From assembly GCA_018064665.1 (NCBI GenBank), contig JAGHUV010000030.1, positions 1 through 39,415 of the forward strand: DNA of 39,415 nucleotides, in the 5' to 3' direction. This stretch comes from Candidatus Crickella caballi (GTDB taxonomy: Bacteria; Bacillota; Clostridia; Peptostreptococcales; Anaerovoracaceae). The notes under the pieces are model-generated. The model was not told the DNA's origin. It worked only from the letters and a program-made list of their open reading frames with translations, and did not search any database. Both the position numbers and the translations under genes were made by a program. Shown one piece after another: positions 7,414 to 16,987 of this stretch (its first letter is position 1; every line of letters starts with the position of its first letter).

Positions 7414-9471
7414 ATGAAGTACATCAATGTTGTAATTGATAATAAAAGCGAACAGACGGACAGCTTCTATACTTATGCAGCGCCGGACGAGGTTGTGAAG
7501 GGTGGCAAGCTTACCGTTCCTTTCGCGCGCCTTAAGAAGCCGGTTGATGCATATTGCGTCGAAGATAATGCAGTACCTGAATGCGATCCTGCAAGAATTA
7601 GAGAGATAGATTCCTATGATGAGTCAAGATCTCTTAATGCTGAGATGATAGATACTGCATTATGGATGCGTCAGCGCTACGGAGTTAAGTATATTGATGC
7701 AATCAAGATGTTTACTGTTCCGGGGAAGCGGGAACCTAAGAATGCCAAAGAGCGCTCTGAACATGGCGAGGACCCTCACTATGAGCTTTCTACCGATCAG
7801 AAGAGAGCATCAGAAGCAATTCTGGATTCGATGAATAAGGCGCGTTTTGAATGCTTCCTGATTAAGGGTGTTACGAACAGCGGTAAGACCGAAGTGTATA
7901 TGAAAGCTGTTGAACAGGCTATTGAGCTTGGAAGGACAGCCATAGTGCTTCTCCCTGAGATTGCATTGTCGGCACAGGTGATGGAACGCTTCAGCAAACG
8001 CTTTGGCGCAAGGAATATAGCGACACTTCACAGTAAACTAAGCACGAGTGCAAAGCTTGAAGAATGGCTTCGTATAAAACGCGGTGAGGCTCGCATAGTA
8101 ATAGGTGCAAGGACTTCGGTATTTGCGCCTGTTGACAATATAGGAGTTATCGTTATAGACGAAGAGCACGAAACAACCTATAAGTCAGACCACAATCCTA
8201 AATATGAGACACTTGATGTTGCATATAAGAGAGCATCAGAGCACAATGCTGTTCTTGTTCTCGGAAGCGCAACACCAAGTGTGGTTTCATTTAACAGAGC
8301 CGAGAAAGGTATTTACAGGCTTCTTGAGATGAATAAGAGAATCGGAAGCAGTACATTGCCTCAAATTGAGCTCGTAGATATGAGAAAGGAAGCAAGGGCC
8401 GGCAATCTCGGTGTAGTGAGCAGAAGACTTGCCGAGGAAATCGACGCTTCTCTCAGACGTAAGGAACAGGTAATACTGTTCTTAAACAGAAGAGGTTACT
8501 CTACAAGAATTATGTGCCCGGACTGCGGATATGTCATGAGCTGTGAGGATTGCGGGATAACGCTTACATATCACCGAACAAATAATGCAGCTGTATGTCA
8601 CTATTGCGGTAAGAAATATCCGATCCCGCAGAAATGTCCTGACTGTGGCAGTGATTTTATAAAGTATGTCGGTGCGGGAACTGAGAAGGTTGAAGAATCA
8701 GTAAAGCAGCTCTGGCCTAACGCAGGAGTATCGCGTTTTGATCTTGACACTGCAACTTCGGCTGAAAACATCAGCAAGGTTATCGAAGATTTCCAGAACG
8801 GTAAGACGGATATTCTTGTCGGAACACAGATACTTGCCAAGGGTCTTGATTTCAGAAATGTTGGACTTGTCGGTATAATTAATGCAGATGTCAGTCTCAA
8901 CATTCCTGACTACAGATCAACGGAAAGAACCTATCAGCTTATTACGCAGGTAGCAGGACGTGCAGGACGCTCGGGAGGAACGAGTCAGGTCATCATACAG
9001 ACCTATGAGCCGGACAGTGAGACCATACTTGATGCTTCAAACGGCGATTATCCGTCCTTCTATGAGTCGGAATTGCTTCACAGAAGTATAATGAATTATC
9101 CTCCGTACGCCGATATAATTCAGGTCGCTTTTGTAGAGAAGACCAAAGGCACGGCAATCGGGGACAACGCCGACCCGGACAATAACTGGGAGGACACAGA
9201 CGACTCGGACAGCATCGCAATGAAGCATGCTTTGGACTTCAGCAATGTTCTTTCCAATATGAAGGGAAGGCCCGAGGATGCACAGATACTCAAACCAAGA
9301 GTAGAACAAAGACGTATCGACGGCAGGAAGAGAGTAGTTTTCCTGATTAAGGCTCCGGCGGGAAGCAGGAGCGGATATATAAAGGCATACATGGAGTACA
9401 GAGATCTTATGATTAAGAACAATGCACCGTGTTATATAGAAATTGATGTAAATCCATATGGAATAGCTTAG
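7414..9471 (+). CDS. priA: Primosomal protein N' (replication restart helicase PriA)
   Basis: A 685-residue PriA, shorter than the 730-800 residues of well-known homologues. It has an N-terminal DNA-binding part and then a superfamily 2 helicase core. The Walker A motif is GVTNSGKT (Lys158; Asn in place of the usual Gly is still compatible with GxxxxGKT) and the Walker B motif is DEEH from Asp249. The inserted zinc-binding region carries eight cysteines (368, 371, 377, 380, 395, 398, 408, 411), and GRAGRSG closes the helicase motifs. It reloads the replicative helicase at stalled forks. An acidic stretch near residues 580-600 (about 9160-9210) is a lineage-specific insertion. GGAGAG precedes the ATG. 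def follows after 8 nt, with its ribosome site overlapping the priA stop. Confidence 0.95.
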   Translation: MKYINVVIDNKSEQTDSFYTYAAPDEVVKGGKLTVPFARLKKPVDAYCVEDNAVPECDPARIREIDSYDESRSLNAEMIDTALWMRQRYGVKYIDAIKMFTVPGKREPKNAKERSEHGEDPHYELSTDQKRASEAILDSMNKARFECFLIKGVTNSGKTEVYMKAVEQAIELGRTAIVLLPEIALSAQVMERFSKRFGARNIATLHSKLSTSAKLEEWLRIKRGEARIVIGARTSVFAPVDNIGVIVIDEEHETTYKSDHNPKYETLDVAYKRASEHNAVLVLGSATPSVVSFNRAEKGIYRLLEMNKRIGSSTLPQIELVDMRKEARAGNLGVVSRRLAEEIDASLRRKEQVILFLNRRGYSTRIMCPDCGYVMSCEDCGITLTYHRTNNAAVCHYCGKKYPIPQKCPDCGSDFIKYVGAGTEKVEESVKQLWPNAGVSRFDLDTATSAENISKVIEDFQNGKTDILVGTQILAKGLDFRNVGLVGIINADVSLNIPDYRSTERTYQLITQVAGRAGRSGGTSQVIIQTYEPDSETILDASNGDYPSFYESELLHRSIMNYPPYADIIQVAFVEKTKGTAIGDNADPDNNWEDTDDSDSIAMKHALDFSNVLSNMKGRPEDAQILKPRVEQRRIDGRKRVVFLIKAPAGSRSGYIKAYMEYRDLMIKNNAPCYIEIDVNPYGIA

Positions 9472-9479
9472 GAGAAATT

Positions 9480-10022
9480 ATGGCACTCAGAACCATTACA
9501 GAAAGAGGCGCAGAAATCCTCACCAAACAATGCAAAACTGTCAAGGAGATCACTCCGAGAATCAGAGAATTGTGTGACGACATGATTGATACTATGAAGG
9601 CAGCTGACGGAGTTGGTCTGGCAGCTCCGCAGGTTGGCGTAATGAAGAGACTCTTTGTTGCAATGCCTCATGTTGATTCGGATGATGAAAGCATTCAGGA
9701 CAAGATTTATGTGATGATCAATCCTGAAATTACATATGCTGAGGGAACTCAGGAGTCCAGCGAAGGATGCCTCAGCGTTCCGGGATATATGGGTCTTGTT
9801 GACAGACCTCAGAAAATCAGAATCAAGGCAACAGACCTTGAAGGCAATGAGAATGAGTTTGAGTTTGAAGGCTTTCCTGCTACAGTTATGTGTCATGAGT
9901 ATGATCATCTTGACGGTATCCTGTATTGCGATATCGCTAAGGACTTCATGACAAGCGAGGAATACCTCAACAGACTCAAGGAAATCGAAGAAGAATACGC
10001 AGACGAGGAGACAGCAAAGTAA
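9480..10022 (+). CDS. def: Peptide deformylase
   Basis: A 180-residue peptide deformylase, which removes the formyl group from the N-terminal methionine of nascent proteins. All three motifs are intact: GVGLAAPQVG (44-53), EGCLSVPG with metal ligand Cys97, and HEYDH with ligands His139 and His143 and catalytic Glu140. The ribosome site TAGGAGA overlaps the priA stop. The stop codon overlaps the fmt start by one base (TAATG), so def and fmt, which act on opposite ends of the formyl cycle, are translationally coupled. The C-terminus is acidic. Confidence 0.96.
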   Translation: MALRTITERGAEILTKQCKTVKEITPRIRELCDDMIDTMKAADGVGLAAPQVGVMKRLFVAMPHVDSDDESIQDKIYVMINPEITYAEGTQESSEGCLSVPGYMGLVDRPQKIRIKATDLEGNENEFEFEGFPATVMCHEYDHLDGILYCDIAKDFMTSEEYLNRLKEIEEEYADEETAK

Positions 10023-10963
10023 TGAAAATCGTTTTTATGGGTACACCTGCATTTGCAGTACCATCCCTGAGAGCTCTTAAGGAAGCCGGACACGAAATCG
10101 TACTTGTTGTTACTCAGCCGGATAAGCGAGGCAACAGAGGCAAGGTGATTCCGTCACCGGTAAAACAGCTTGCAACTGAGTATGGACTCGAGGTTGCTCA
10201 GCCGATTTCAATAAGAAAAGATGAAGAATTCATGAGCAGTCTTGAAGCGCTTGAACCTGATATAATCGTTGTTGCAGCATTCGGACAGATCCTTCCTGAA
10301 AGAGTCCTCAATATTCCTAAGTACGACTGCATCAATGTTCACGGTTCACTGCTTCCTCAGCTAAGAGGTGCTTCACCGATGCAGAATGCTATTCTGCTCG
10401 GACTTGAGGAAACAGGAATTACCATTATGAAAATGGCAAAGGGCCTTGATACCGGTGATATGATCAGTAAAGCCGGCCTTCCGATCGACGGAATGGATAT
10501 AACTGAACTCAGTGAGAAGCTTGCCGAGCTCGGAGCAGAGCTTCTGGTCAAGACTATACCATCGATAGAGGATGGCACAGCGGTATACGAGGTTCAGAAT
10601 GATGAAGAATCATCATATGCCAAAATGATAAACAAACATGACGGTATGACCGACTTTAACGAGCCGGCTGACGTTATTGAGAGAAAAATCAGAGCCTACA
10701 GTGAGTGGCCTGCTTTGTACAGTTATCTAGACGGACAGCAGGTAAAGTTCTACAAGGCTGAGGTAACAGGGGAGAAGTCAGATTCAGAGCCGGGTACCGT
10801 TACCGATATCACTAAGAACAGCTATTCAATAAACTGCAGCGATTTTAAGCTTAAGATAATTGAGCAGCAGTTGCAGGGAAAGAAAAGAATGAGTGCGGGT
10901 GACTTTATGAGAGGCCACAAGCTCTCGGATACAGACAGATTTAAAATGGAGGAGGAAAAATAA
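10022..10963 (+). CDS. fmt: Methionyl-tRNA formyltransferase
   Basis: A 313-residue Fmt, which transfers a formyl group from 10-formyltetrahydrofolate to initiator Met-tRNA. The N-terminal Rossmann domain begins MKIVFMGTPAFAVPSL. The catalytic triad is visible as Asn105 and His107 in NVHGSLLPQLRG and Asp143 in GLDTGD. The usual RGAAPIQ loop reads RGASPMQ here. The C-terminal OB-like domain follows from about residue 205. It overlaps def upstream and the metalloprotease downstream by one base each (TAATG). Confidence 0.96.
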   Translation: MKIVFMGTPAFAVPSLRALKEAGHEIVLVVTQPDKRGNRGKVIPSPVKQLATEYGLEVAQPISIRKDEEFMSSLEALEPDIIVVAAFGQILPERVLNIPKYDCINVHGSLLPQLRGASPMQNAILLGLEETGITIMKMAKGLDTGDMISKAGLPIDGMDITELSEKLAELGAELLVKTIPSIEDGTAVYEVQNDEESSYAKMINKHDGMTDFNEPADVIERKIRAYSEWPALYSYLDGQQVKFYKAEVTGEKSDSEPGTVTDITKNSYSINCSDFKLKIIEQQLQGKKRMSAGDFMRGHKLSDTDRFKMEEEK

Positions 10964-11676
10964 TGTATTACGGATACGGTGGATTATATTATCTTTCGAT
11001 GATCGTACTGCTTCCTGCAATTTTATTTACTTTTGCATGCCAGGCCAGAATTAAAGCCGCTTACAACAAGTATTCACAGATTGCAAACAGCAGAGGAATT
11101 ACAGGTGCTGAGGCTGCTCTCAGAATGATGCAGGCCAATGGAATAAATGTTGCAATCAACATGATCAACGGTCAGGCTCTGCAGAACTACTATGACCCAA
11201 GAACAAAGACACTGAATCTGTCACAGCAGGTTTATAATTCATGCTCTATCGCATCTGTATGCATTGCCTGCCATGAGGTCGGACATGCTATTCAGGATGC
11301 ACAGCACTATGCACCGCTTGCTTTCAGAAACGGTATTGTTCCTGTTGTAAATCTTGCTCAGACTATGAGTTGGCCGCTGATTGTATTCGGAATGGTTATG
11401 ACAACATCCTCTGAATACGGCAGTTTCCTGTTCAACATCGGAGTAATCTGCTTCCTATTCGTTATTCTTTTCCATCTGGTAACACTCCCTGTAGAGTTCA
11501 ATGCCAGCAACAGAGCGCTTGAAAATCTCAGAGAGCTTGAGATGGTTAATGAAGACGATTATGTAGGCTCAAGAGCTGTCTTAAGAGCAGCAGCTATGAC
11601 TTATGTTGCAGCACTTGCTACAGCAGTAGCAAACCTGCTCAGAATTCTTATCATGGCCGCAGGCAGAAGAAGGTAA
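10963..11676 (+). CDS. YugP-type membrane zinc metallopeptidase
   Basis: A 237-residue integral membrane protein of the family annotated as zinc metallopeptidase YugP. An N-terminal membrane segment (about 8-28) is followed by a soluble part holding the zinc motif HEVGH (His104, Glu105, His108). Two hydrophobic helices lie at about 128-170, then PVEFNASNRALE with Glu178 as the probable third zinc ligand, and a last hydrophobic segment near the C-terminus. Substrate unknown; the family is thought to act in membrane protein quality control, by analogy with HtpX-like proteases. It overlaps the fmt stop by one base and is placed between fmt and rsmB, an order seen in Clostridia. Confidence 0.88.
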   Translation: MYYGYGGLYYLSMIVLLPAILFTFACQARIKAAYNKYSQIANSRGITGAEAALRMMQANGINVAINMINGQALQNYYDPRTKTLNLSQQVYNSCSIASVCIACHEVGHAIQDAQHYAPLAFRNGIVPVVNLAQTMSWPLIVFGMVMTTSSEYGSFLFNIGVICFLFVILFHLVTLPVEFNASNRALENLRELEMVNEDDYVGSRAVLRAAAMTYVAALATAVANLLRILIMAAGRRR

Positions 11677-11680
11677 CAAA

Positions 11681-12943
11681 TTGACCCGGGATTGGATAAC
11701 AGTATTCGAGGCGCTGAGAAGCGTATATATCGAAGGGGCATATTCCAATATTGCTATTAATGAAGCCGCAGAGCATCACAAAGGATGTTCTGTCGGCTTT
11801 GTTCGTGCTTTCACCAAAGGAGTAATCAGAGACAGCATTCAGCTGGATTGGTTTATCGACAAGCTTGCGAAAAAAGGGATTAAGAGCATTAAGAGGAAAA
11901 CGCTTATTATTCTTCGCATGGGAATCTACGCTGTTAACAAGCTCGATTCGGTTCCCGATCATGCCGCAGTAAATTCTTCTGTCAATCTGGCGAAGAAGGT
12001 TTCCAGAGGTTCCGAAGGCTTCGTAAACGGAATGCTCAGAGATTATCTCAGGCGCAAGGATACATTGTTTGCTGATATTGATGGTAATATCGCTCTGATG
12101 TATTCCTTCCCACAGAAGCTTGTAGATATGATATCCGAGCAGTACGGTGAAGAAGCGGAATGCATACTCAAAGCATTATCCGAACCTGCACCACTCGTTA
12201 TAAGGGCAAATACCGTTAAGACAGGCAGGGAAGAGCTTATTGAAGTACTGCAGACTACAGGCATAAATGCTTATGCAGATGATGAAAGCAGAAACGGAAT
12301 TATCTGTGAAGGCGGAAGTATTATTTCGAGTGAGGCATTCAGAAACGGTCTCTTTTCTGTTCAAAGCCTGTCTTCAATACTCGCAATTGAGGCACTGGAT
12401 CCCCAAGCCGGAGAACGTATACTGGATATGTGTGCGGCACCGGGAGGAAAGTCCTGTGCTATGGCTGAATTGATGCAGGATAAAGGAGAGATAACGGCTT
12501 GCGATATATATGAGCATCGTCTTGAGCTTATAAAAGCATCTGCCGACAGACTCGGACTCAAGTCTATTGAGACAAGACTTCTTGATGGTACCGAGCACTG
12601 TGCGGAATTTGAAAACAGTTTTGACCGTGTTCTTGCAGATGTTCCATGCTCAGGACTTGGCGTTATACAGGGTAAACCAGAGATTAAGCTTAAGGAAGAT
12701 TCCTTTGATTTTAAAGAATTGGAGAACATTCAGGCGGGCATTCTTAAAAATGCAATTTCATATACCGTGCCCGGAGGTATTATCGAATATTCGACATGTA
12801 CCATCAACAGGGAAGAGAATGAAATGCTTGTAAACAGGGTGCTTGAGGAGTGCAGTTTGGTCCAAATTCTTGAAATGAAGACATTATTGCCATATAATAA
12901 CAAAGTGGGATTTTTCTATTGTATTATGAAGAAAAGTCATTAG
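11681..12943 (+). CDS. rsmB: 16S rRNA (cytosine-C5)-methyltransferase RsmB
   Basis: A 420-residue RsmB (Sun/Fmu), which methylates C967 of 16S rRNA in Escherichia coli numbering. A NusB-like helical RNA-binding domain occupies about residues 1-140. The SAM domain shows CAAPGGKS, the release-step cysteine motif DVPCSG, and the nucleophile motif STCT. The start is TTG at 11681, four bases after the protease stop, with AGAAGG just upstream inside the preceding gene; homologues begin with the same WxxxxEALRSVY segment, which supports it. In Bacillus subtilis the next gene would be rlmN, which is missing here. Confidence 0.93.
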   Translation: MTRDWITVFEALRSVYIEGAYSNIAINEAAEHHKGCSVGFVRAFTKGVIRDSIQLDWFIDKLAKKGIKSIKRKTLIILRMGIYAVNKLDSVPDHAAVNSSVNLAKKVSRGSEGFVNGMLRDYLRRKDTLFADIDGNIALMYSFPQKLVDMISEQYGEEAECILKALSEPAPLVIRANTVKTGREELIEVLQTTGINAYADDESRNGIICEGGSIISSEAFRNGLFSVQSLSSILAIEALDPQAGERILDMCAAPGGKSCAMAELMQDKGEITACDIYEHRLELIKASADRLGLKSIETRLLDGTEHCAEFENSFDRVLADVPCSGLGVIQGKPEIKLKEDSFDFKELENIQAGILKNAISYTVPGGIIEYSTCTINREENEMLVNRVLEECSLVQILEMKTLLPYNNKVGFFYCIMKKSH

Positions 12944-12967
12944 AATAAAAGCGTTAGAGGAGAATTT

Positions 12968-13702
12968 ATGAGAATTGGTTATCTGACGGACAGAGGCAGA
13001 AGAAGAGCAACAAATGAAGATGCTGTAAAGGTGCTTACTGACAAGTCATTTTACATGCTTGCAGATGGTGTAGGCGGAAACAAGTCAGGTGAAGTTGCCA
13101 GCCAGTCGGCACTTGATGCCCTTGAGAAATTTGTGAGACATAATCCACCTGAATTGCTTCAGGACAAGGATGAAATTTTCAGATATTTCAGAGCTGCCGT
13201 AAATTATGTCAATCAGTTTATTATTAAGCTTTCAGAGGTTAAGCCTCAGTACAACGGAATGGCAACAACACTTTCGTTTGCATATATTATGAACGGAATG
13301 ATGTATATTGCTCATATCGGTGACAGCAGAGTATATCTGATACATGATGGTGATATTCACCAGGTCACTGATGACCATACTTATGTTAATGATCTTGTGA
13401 AAATGGGTGTTATTACCAAAGAGGAAGCTGCAACACATTCAAGAAAGAATGTAATCACAAGAGCCATAGGCGCAAATGCAAACAACGAACCCGACTGCTT
13501 CTGCGTTCCTGTAGAAACAGGCGACAGAGTTTTACTTTGCAGTGATGGACTGTACGACGAGCTCGATGATCGTACTATCTTATCAAAAATGACCAGATTC
13601 GATGACATGATGATATGCGCAGAAGACCTTGTAGCTTGTGCGAACGACAATGGTGGAAACGATAACATTTCTGTCATATGCATAAATTTGGTGGAGGAAT
13701 AG
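12968..13702 (+). CDS. prpC: PP2C-type Ser/Thr protein phosphatase (PrpC/Stp)
   Basis: A 244-residue metal-dependent phosphatase that reverses phosphorylation by the neighbouring kinase. Motifs are in the canonical order: TNEDA (Asp18), LADGVGG (Asp33, Gly34), GDSRVYL, the SDG motif (Asp193) and GGNDNIS (Asp232), which together bind the metal pair. The usual GMGTTL reads GMATTL, a mild substitution. A strong AGAGGAGA site precedes the ATG. It ends 3 nt before prkC, a phosphatase-kinase arrangement conserved across Firmicutes. Confidence 0.95.
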   Translation: MRIGYLTDRGRRRATNEDAVKVLTDKSFYMLADGVGGNKSGEVASQSALDALEKFVRHNPPELLQDKDEIFRYFRAAVNYVNQFIIKLSEVKPQYNGMATTLSFAYIMNGMMYIAHIGDSRVYLIHDGDIHQVTDDHTYVNDLVKMGVITKEEAATHSRKNVITRAIGANANNEPDCFCVPVETGDRVLLCSDGLYDELDDRTILSKMTRFDDMMICAEDLVACANDNGGNDNISVICINLVEE

Positions 13703-13705
13703 TTT

Positions 13706-15388
13706 ATGAGTAGCAGATTACTTTCAGGAAGATATGAATTACTTGAAAAAATCGGCGACGGCGGTATGGCCGTTGTATACAAGGGCAAAGACAAATTACT
13801 CAACAGATATATTGCCATTAAAATTCTGAGACCGGAGTTCACATCTGATGCTACATTTGTTGAGAACTTCAAACGCGAGTCACAGGCTGCAGCAGGACTT
13901 ACACATCCAAATATTGTAGGTGTATATGATGTAGGCAGAGAAGGAAACATCAATTATATCGTTATGGAGCTCATAGAGGGCCGTACTCTTAATGAGATTA
14001 TTGCTGATGAAGCTCCTATGGACTACAGGAAGGTTATTGACATTTCTAAGCAGGTTGCATCTGCTCTCAGAATTGCGCACAAGAACAAGATTATCCATAG
14101 AGATGTTAAGCCTCACAATATTATGATTACCAATGACGGTGTGGTTAAGCTGGCTGACTTTGGTATTGCAAGAGCGGTTAACGATGCGACGCTTTCAACA
14201 GGAAGCAAGATTATCGGTTCTGTTCATTATTTCTCACCTGAGCAGGCAAGAGGAAACTATGTAGATGAGAGATCCGATATTTATTCGCTTGGTATCGTAA
14301 TGTATGAGATGCTCACGGGAAAGGTGCCGTTTGATGGTGACAATCCTGTGACAGTTGCTTTAAAGCATATCAACGAAGAGATTACACCTCCAAGTGAACT
14401 CGTTGCGGGAATTCCGCCTACACTTGAGAGAGCGGTAATGAAGGCAACAAGCAAATATCAGACAAACAGATACAACAGCGCTGATGAGCTCATCGAAGAG
14501 CTGAACAATATTGCGTTTGTATCAAACGTTGTCGGAGACTCTGTATTCAGAGAAGCATCTGATGTTGTTGAGAAGAGAAATCAGAGACTCGCTGAGGAAG
14601 AAAAAGAAGCGAGAAGAAAAGAGAAAAAGCCTAACAAGAAGAAAGGAATAATTATTGCAGCAATATGTCTGTTTATTATTCTGGCAGGCGTATTCGTATT
14701 CTTACTCAAGGCCGGAGTATTTTCATCAACCAAGCCTGCGCCGGACTTCCTGGATAAGACAATAGAGGAAGCAACCGCACTGGCTGAAGAAGAAGGCTTT
14801 ACGCTTAAGCAGGGCAAGGATGTTTACTCCTCCGACTACAGCGAGGGAAGAATCTGTCTTCAGGATCCTGAACCTGGTACAGAGACTGCCAAGAACGGAA
14901 CAATTACCGTAAATCTCAGCAAAGGACCTAAATCCGGAATGGTACCTAATGTTGTTGGTAAGAACAAGGATGAGGTTGAGGCTATCTTTAAAGAGTATGG
15001 CTATGAACTGGGTAATGTAAAGACAGAGACATCACCTGAGAAGGCCGGAACTGTATTAGAGCAGAACCCTGAGGCAGGAACTACACTTGATAAGGAAAGC
15101 AAGATCGATATCACTGTAAGTGACGGAAAGGGTAAAGAGAAGGGAACTGTTCCTTCAGTTACCAAATTACCACTTTCAGATGCCAAGAAGGCAATCAAGG
15201 CAGCAGGATTTAATGTCGGAAGCATTGATTACTCATGGAGTGAAAGTGTTAAGGAAGGATATGTCATCTGGCAGCAGTATCAGGCTAATTCGCAGCTCGA
15301 TATTGGTACTTCGATCGATATTACAGTAAGCTCAGGCTCCGAGAAGGAAAAACAGAAAGAAGAAGCCGAGAAAGAAAGCGAAGAATAA
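13706..15388 (+). CDS. prkC: PASTA-domain Ser/Thr protein kinase (PrkC/Stk1/PknB)
   Basis: A 560-residue membrane kinase. The cytosolic kinase domain (about 10-270) has the glycine loop IGDGGMAVVY, catalytic Lys39, HRDVKPHN with Asp133, DFG with Asp151 and the SPEQA substrate loop. A lysine-rich linker leads to one membrane helix (about 313-337), then three extracellular PASTA repeats (about 350-410, 413-480, 480-547) and a short charged tail. PASTA domains bind muropeptides, so this senses wall state and growth or dormancy. Relatives phosphorylate RsgA/CpgA and other translation factors, and rsgA is the very next gene. It is the third of a prpC-prkC-rsgA-rpe block. Confidence 0.96.
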   Translation: MSSRLLSGRYELLEKIGDGGMAVVYKGKDKLLNRYIAIKILRPEFTSDATFVENFKRESQAAAGLTHPNIVGVYDVGREGNINYIVMELIEGRTLNEIIADEAPMDYRKVIDISKQVASALRIAHKNKIIHRDVKPHNIMITNDGVVKLADFGIARAVNDATLSTGSKIIGSVHYFSPEQARGNYVDERSDIYSLGIVMYEMLTGKVPFDGDNPVTVALKHINEEITPPSELVAGIPPTLERAVMKATSKYQTNRYNSADELIEELNNIAFVSNVVGDSVFREASDVVEKRNQRLAEEEKEARRKEKKPNKKKGIIIAAICLFIILAGVFVFLLKAGVFSSTKPAPDFLDKTIEEATALAEEEGFTLKQGKDVYSSDYSEGRICLQDPEPGTETAKNGTITVNLSKGPKSGMVPNVVGKNKDEVEAIFKEYGYELGNVKTETSPEKAGTVLEQNPEAGTTLDKESKIDITVSDGKGKEKGTVPSVTKLPLSDAKKAIKAAGFNVGSIDYSWSESVKEGYVIWQQYQANSQLDIGTSIDITVSSGSEKEKQKEEAEKESEE

Positions 15389-15394
15389 ATTAAT

Positions 15395-16258
15395 ATGACA
15401 GGAAGAGTTGTCAAAGGTATTGGAGGCTTTTATTACGTCTTTGACGGTGAGAATACCTATATGGGCAAAGCCCGTGGTAATCTCAAGAGAAATAAGGACC
15501 TCATATATGTCGGAGATGTCGTTGATTTTGAGATTGACGATAACAGTGAATGTATTATTAACTCAGTACTCAGAAGAGACAACTTTCTGATACGTCCACC
15601 AGCATCCAATCTTGAGATGCTGGTGCTTGTATTTGCGGCTGCAGACCCTGAGGTCAATTTCCCTGTTGTGGATAAACTGCTGGCAGCTTGTGAAGCAAAG
15701 AACATCGATACTGCAATATGCATTACCAAGGGCGATCTCGTTTCAGAAGATAAGCTGAATGGATATATGAATGTCTATCGCGCCATCTATCCTACAGTTG
15801 CTGTAAACGGACAGACCGGTGACGGAATTGACGATCTCGTAGAAGTTATCAGCGGTAAATCTGTCGCTTTGGCAGGACCATCCGGTGTAGGTAAATCCAG
15901 CATAACCAATATGATACTTGGTTACGAAACAGCCGCTACAGGTTCAATCAGCGATAAGACAATGAGAGGCCGTCATACAACAAGGCACGTTGAAATCTTT
16001 CCGCTTGAAGACGGAACCTTCCTGTATGATACTCCGGGCTTTACTTCGCTGGAAATGCCTTCGATGGATGAGCATGATATATGGAAGCTTCTGCCCGAAT
16101 TCAGAAAGCTTGCAGGACAATGCAGATATTCCGACTGTATGCACATCAATGAACCGGAGTGTGCGGTTAAGGAAGCTCTCGTTGAGGGAGAAATCCCTGC
16201 AACAAGATACGAATCATATTTATTAATGACGGAAGAGGTAAAGAAATGGCACAAATAG
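15395..16258 (+). CDS. rsgA: Small ribosomal subunit biogenesis GTPase RsgA
   Basis: A 287-residue circularly permuted GTPase that helps the final maturation of the 30S subunit. An N-terminal OB fold comes first, and the G4-like motif TKGD (near residue 110) precedes G1 GPSGVGKSS (161-169, Lys167) and G3 DTPGF. That permuted order is diagnostic. The C-terminal zinc site is Cys243, Cys248, His250, Cys256. No good ribosome binding site precedes the ATG, only GAAGAATAAATTAAT, so translation may depend on coupling to prkC 6 nt upstream. Its last 13 bases overlap rpe. Confidence 0.95.
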   Translation: MTGRVVKGIGGFYYVFDGENTYMGKARGNLKRNKDLIYVGDVVDFEIDDNSECIINSVLRRDNFLIRPPASNLEMLVLVFAAADPEVNFPVVDKLLAACEAKNIDTAICITKGDLVSEDKLNGYMNVYRAIYPTVAVNGQTGDGIDDLVEVISGKSVALAGPSGVGKSSITNMILGYETAATGSISDKTMRGRHTTRHVEIFPLEDGTFLYDTPGFTSLEMPSMDEHDIWKLLPEFRKLAGQCRYSDCMHINEPECAVKEALVEGEIPATRYESYLLMTEEVKKWHK

Positions 16259-16887
16259 CACCTTCAATTTTATCAGCTGACTTTGCGAAGCTCGGAGCAG
16301 ATGTTACAGATGTCTGCAGCAAGGGCATAGATTATTTGCATATAGATGTTATGGACGGAGCTTTTGTTCCTAATATCAGCTTTGGCTCGGCTGTTATGAA
16401 GAGCCTGGCCGGAATCAGCACAGTACCTTTTGATGTACATATGATGATTGAGAAACCGGACAGATATCTTGAGGACTTCATGACTGAGAACACTGAGTTT
16501 ATTACTGTTCACTATGAAGCCTGTGACGACCTCGGTGCTACAATCGACCATATTCACAGCATCGGTGCCAAAGCGGGAGTTTCAATCAAGCCGGGTACGA
16601 CTCCTGAAGTATTAGATCCGTTCCTCGATAAAATCGATCTTATTCTTGTTATGTCCGTTGAACCGGGCTTCGGAGGCCAGAAGTTCATGGACAACTCACT
16701 GCCTAAGATTAAGTATTATGCAGATAAGAAAGAAGAAGGCTACAGCTATGTTATTGAAATAGACGGTGGAGTCGGTCCTGCAAATGCACAGCTCGTAAGA
16801 GATGCTGGAACCGAGCTTATAGTTGCAGGTTCTGCAGTATTTAAAGCCGCTGACAGAGCCGAAGCCATCAGTGCAATAAAAGGATAG
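16246..16887 (+). CDS. rpe: Ribulose-phosphate 3-epimerase
   Basis: A 213-residue TIM-barrel enzyme that interconverts ribulose 5-phosphate and xylulose 5-phosphate in the pentose phosphate pathway. Metal and catalytic residues are visible: PSILSADF at the start, His32 and Asp34 in HIDVMDG, His65 in DVHMM, the SVEPGFGGQ phosphate loop and Asp173 in IDGGV. The ATG lies inside the end of rsgA with a GAGG site, giving a 13-base overlap. It closes the long operon; a hairpin follows. Confidence 0.96.
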   Translation: MAQIAPSILSADFAKLGADVTDVCSKGIDYLHIDVMDGAFVPNISFGSAVMKSLAGISTVPFDVHMMIEKPDRYLEDFMTENTEFITVHYEACDDLGATIDHIHSIGAKAGVSIKPGTTPEVLDPFLDKIDLILVMSVEPGFGGQKFMDNSLPKIKYYADKKEEGYSYVIEIDGGVGPANAQLVRDAGTELIVAGSAVFKAADRAEAISAIKG

Positions 16888-16920
16888 CTCAAAGCATAAA
16901 AATCAACATAAATCGAATAT

Positions 16921-16970
16921 AAACCGACATTTGAGTCACGTTAAATACTGTGCTGTGTCGGTTTTTATAT
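16921..16970 (+). terminator. Probable terminator after rpe
   Basis: AAACCGACA (16921-16929) pairs with TGTCGGTTT (16956-16964), followed by a T-rich stretch. The loop of 26 nt is long, so termination may be partial. It separates the rpe operon from comEC. Confidence 0.6.
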
Positions 16971-16987
16971 TGTAATAATATAGCTCT

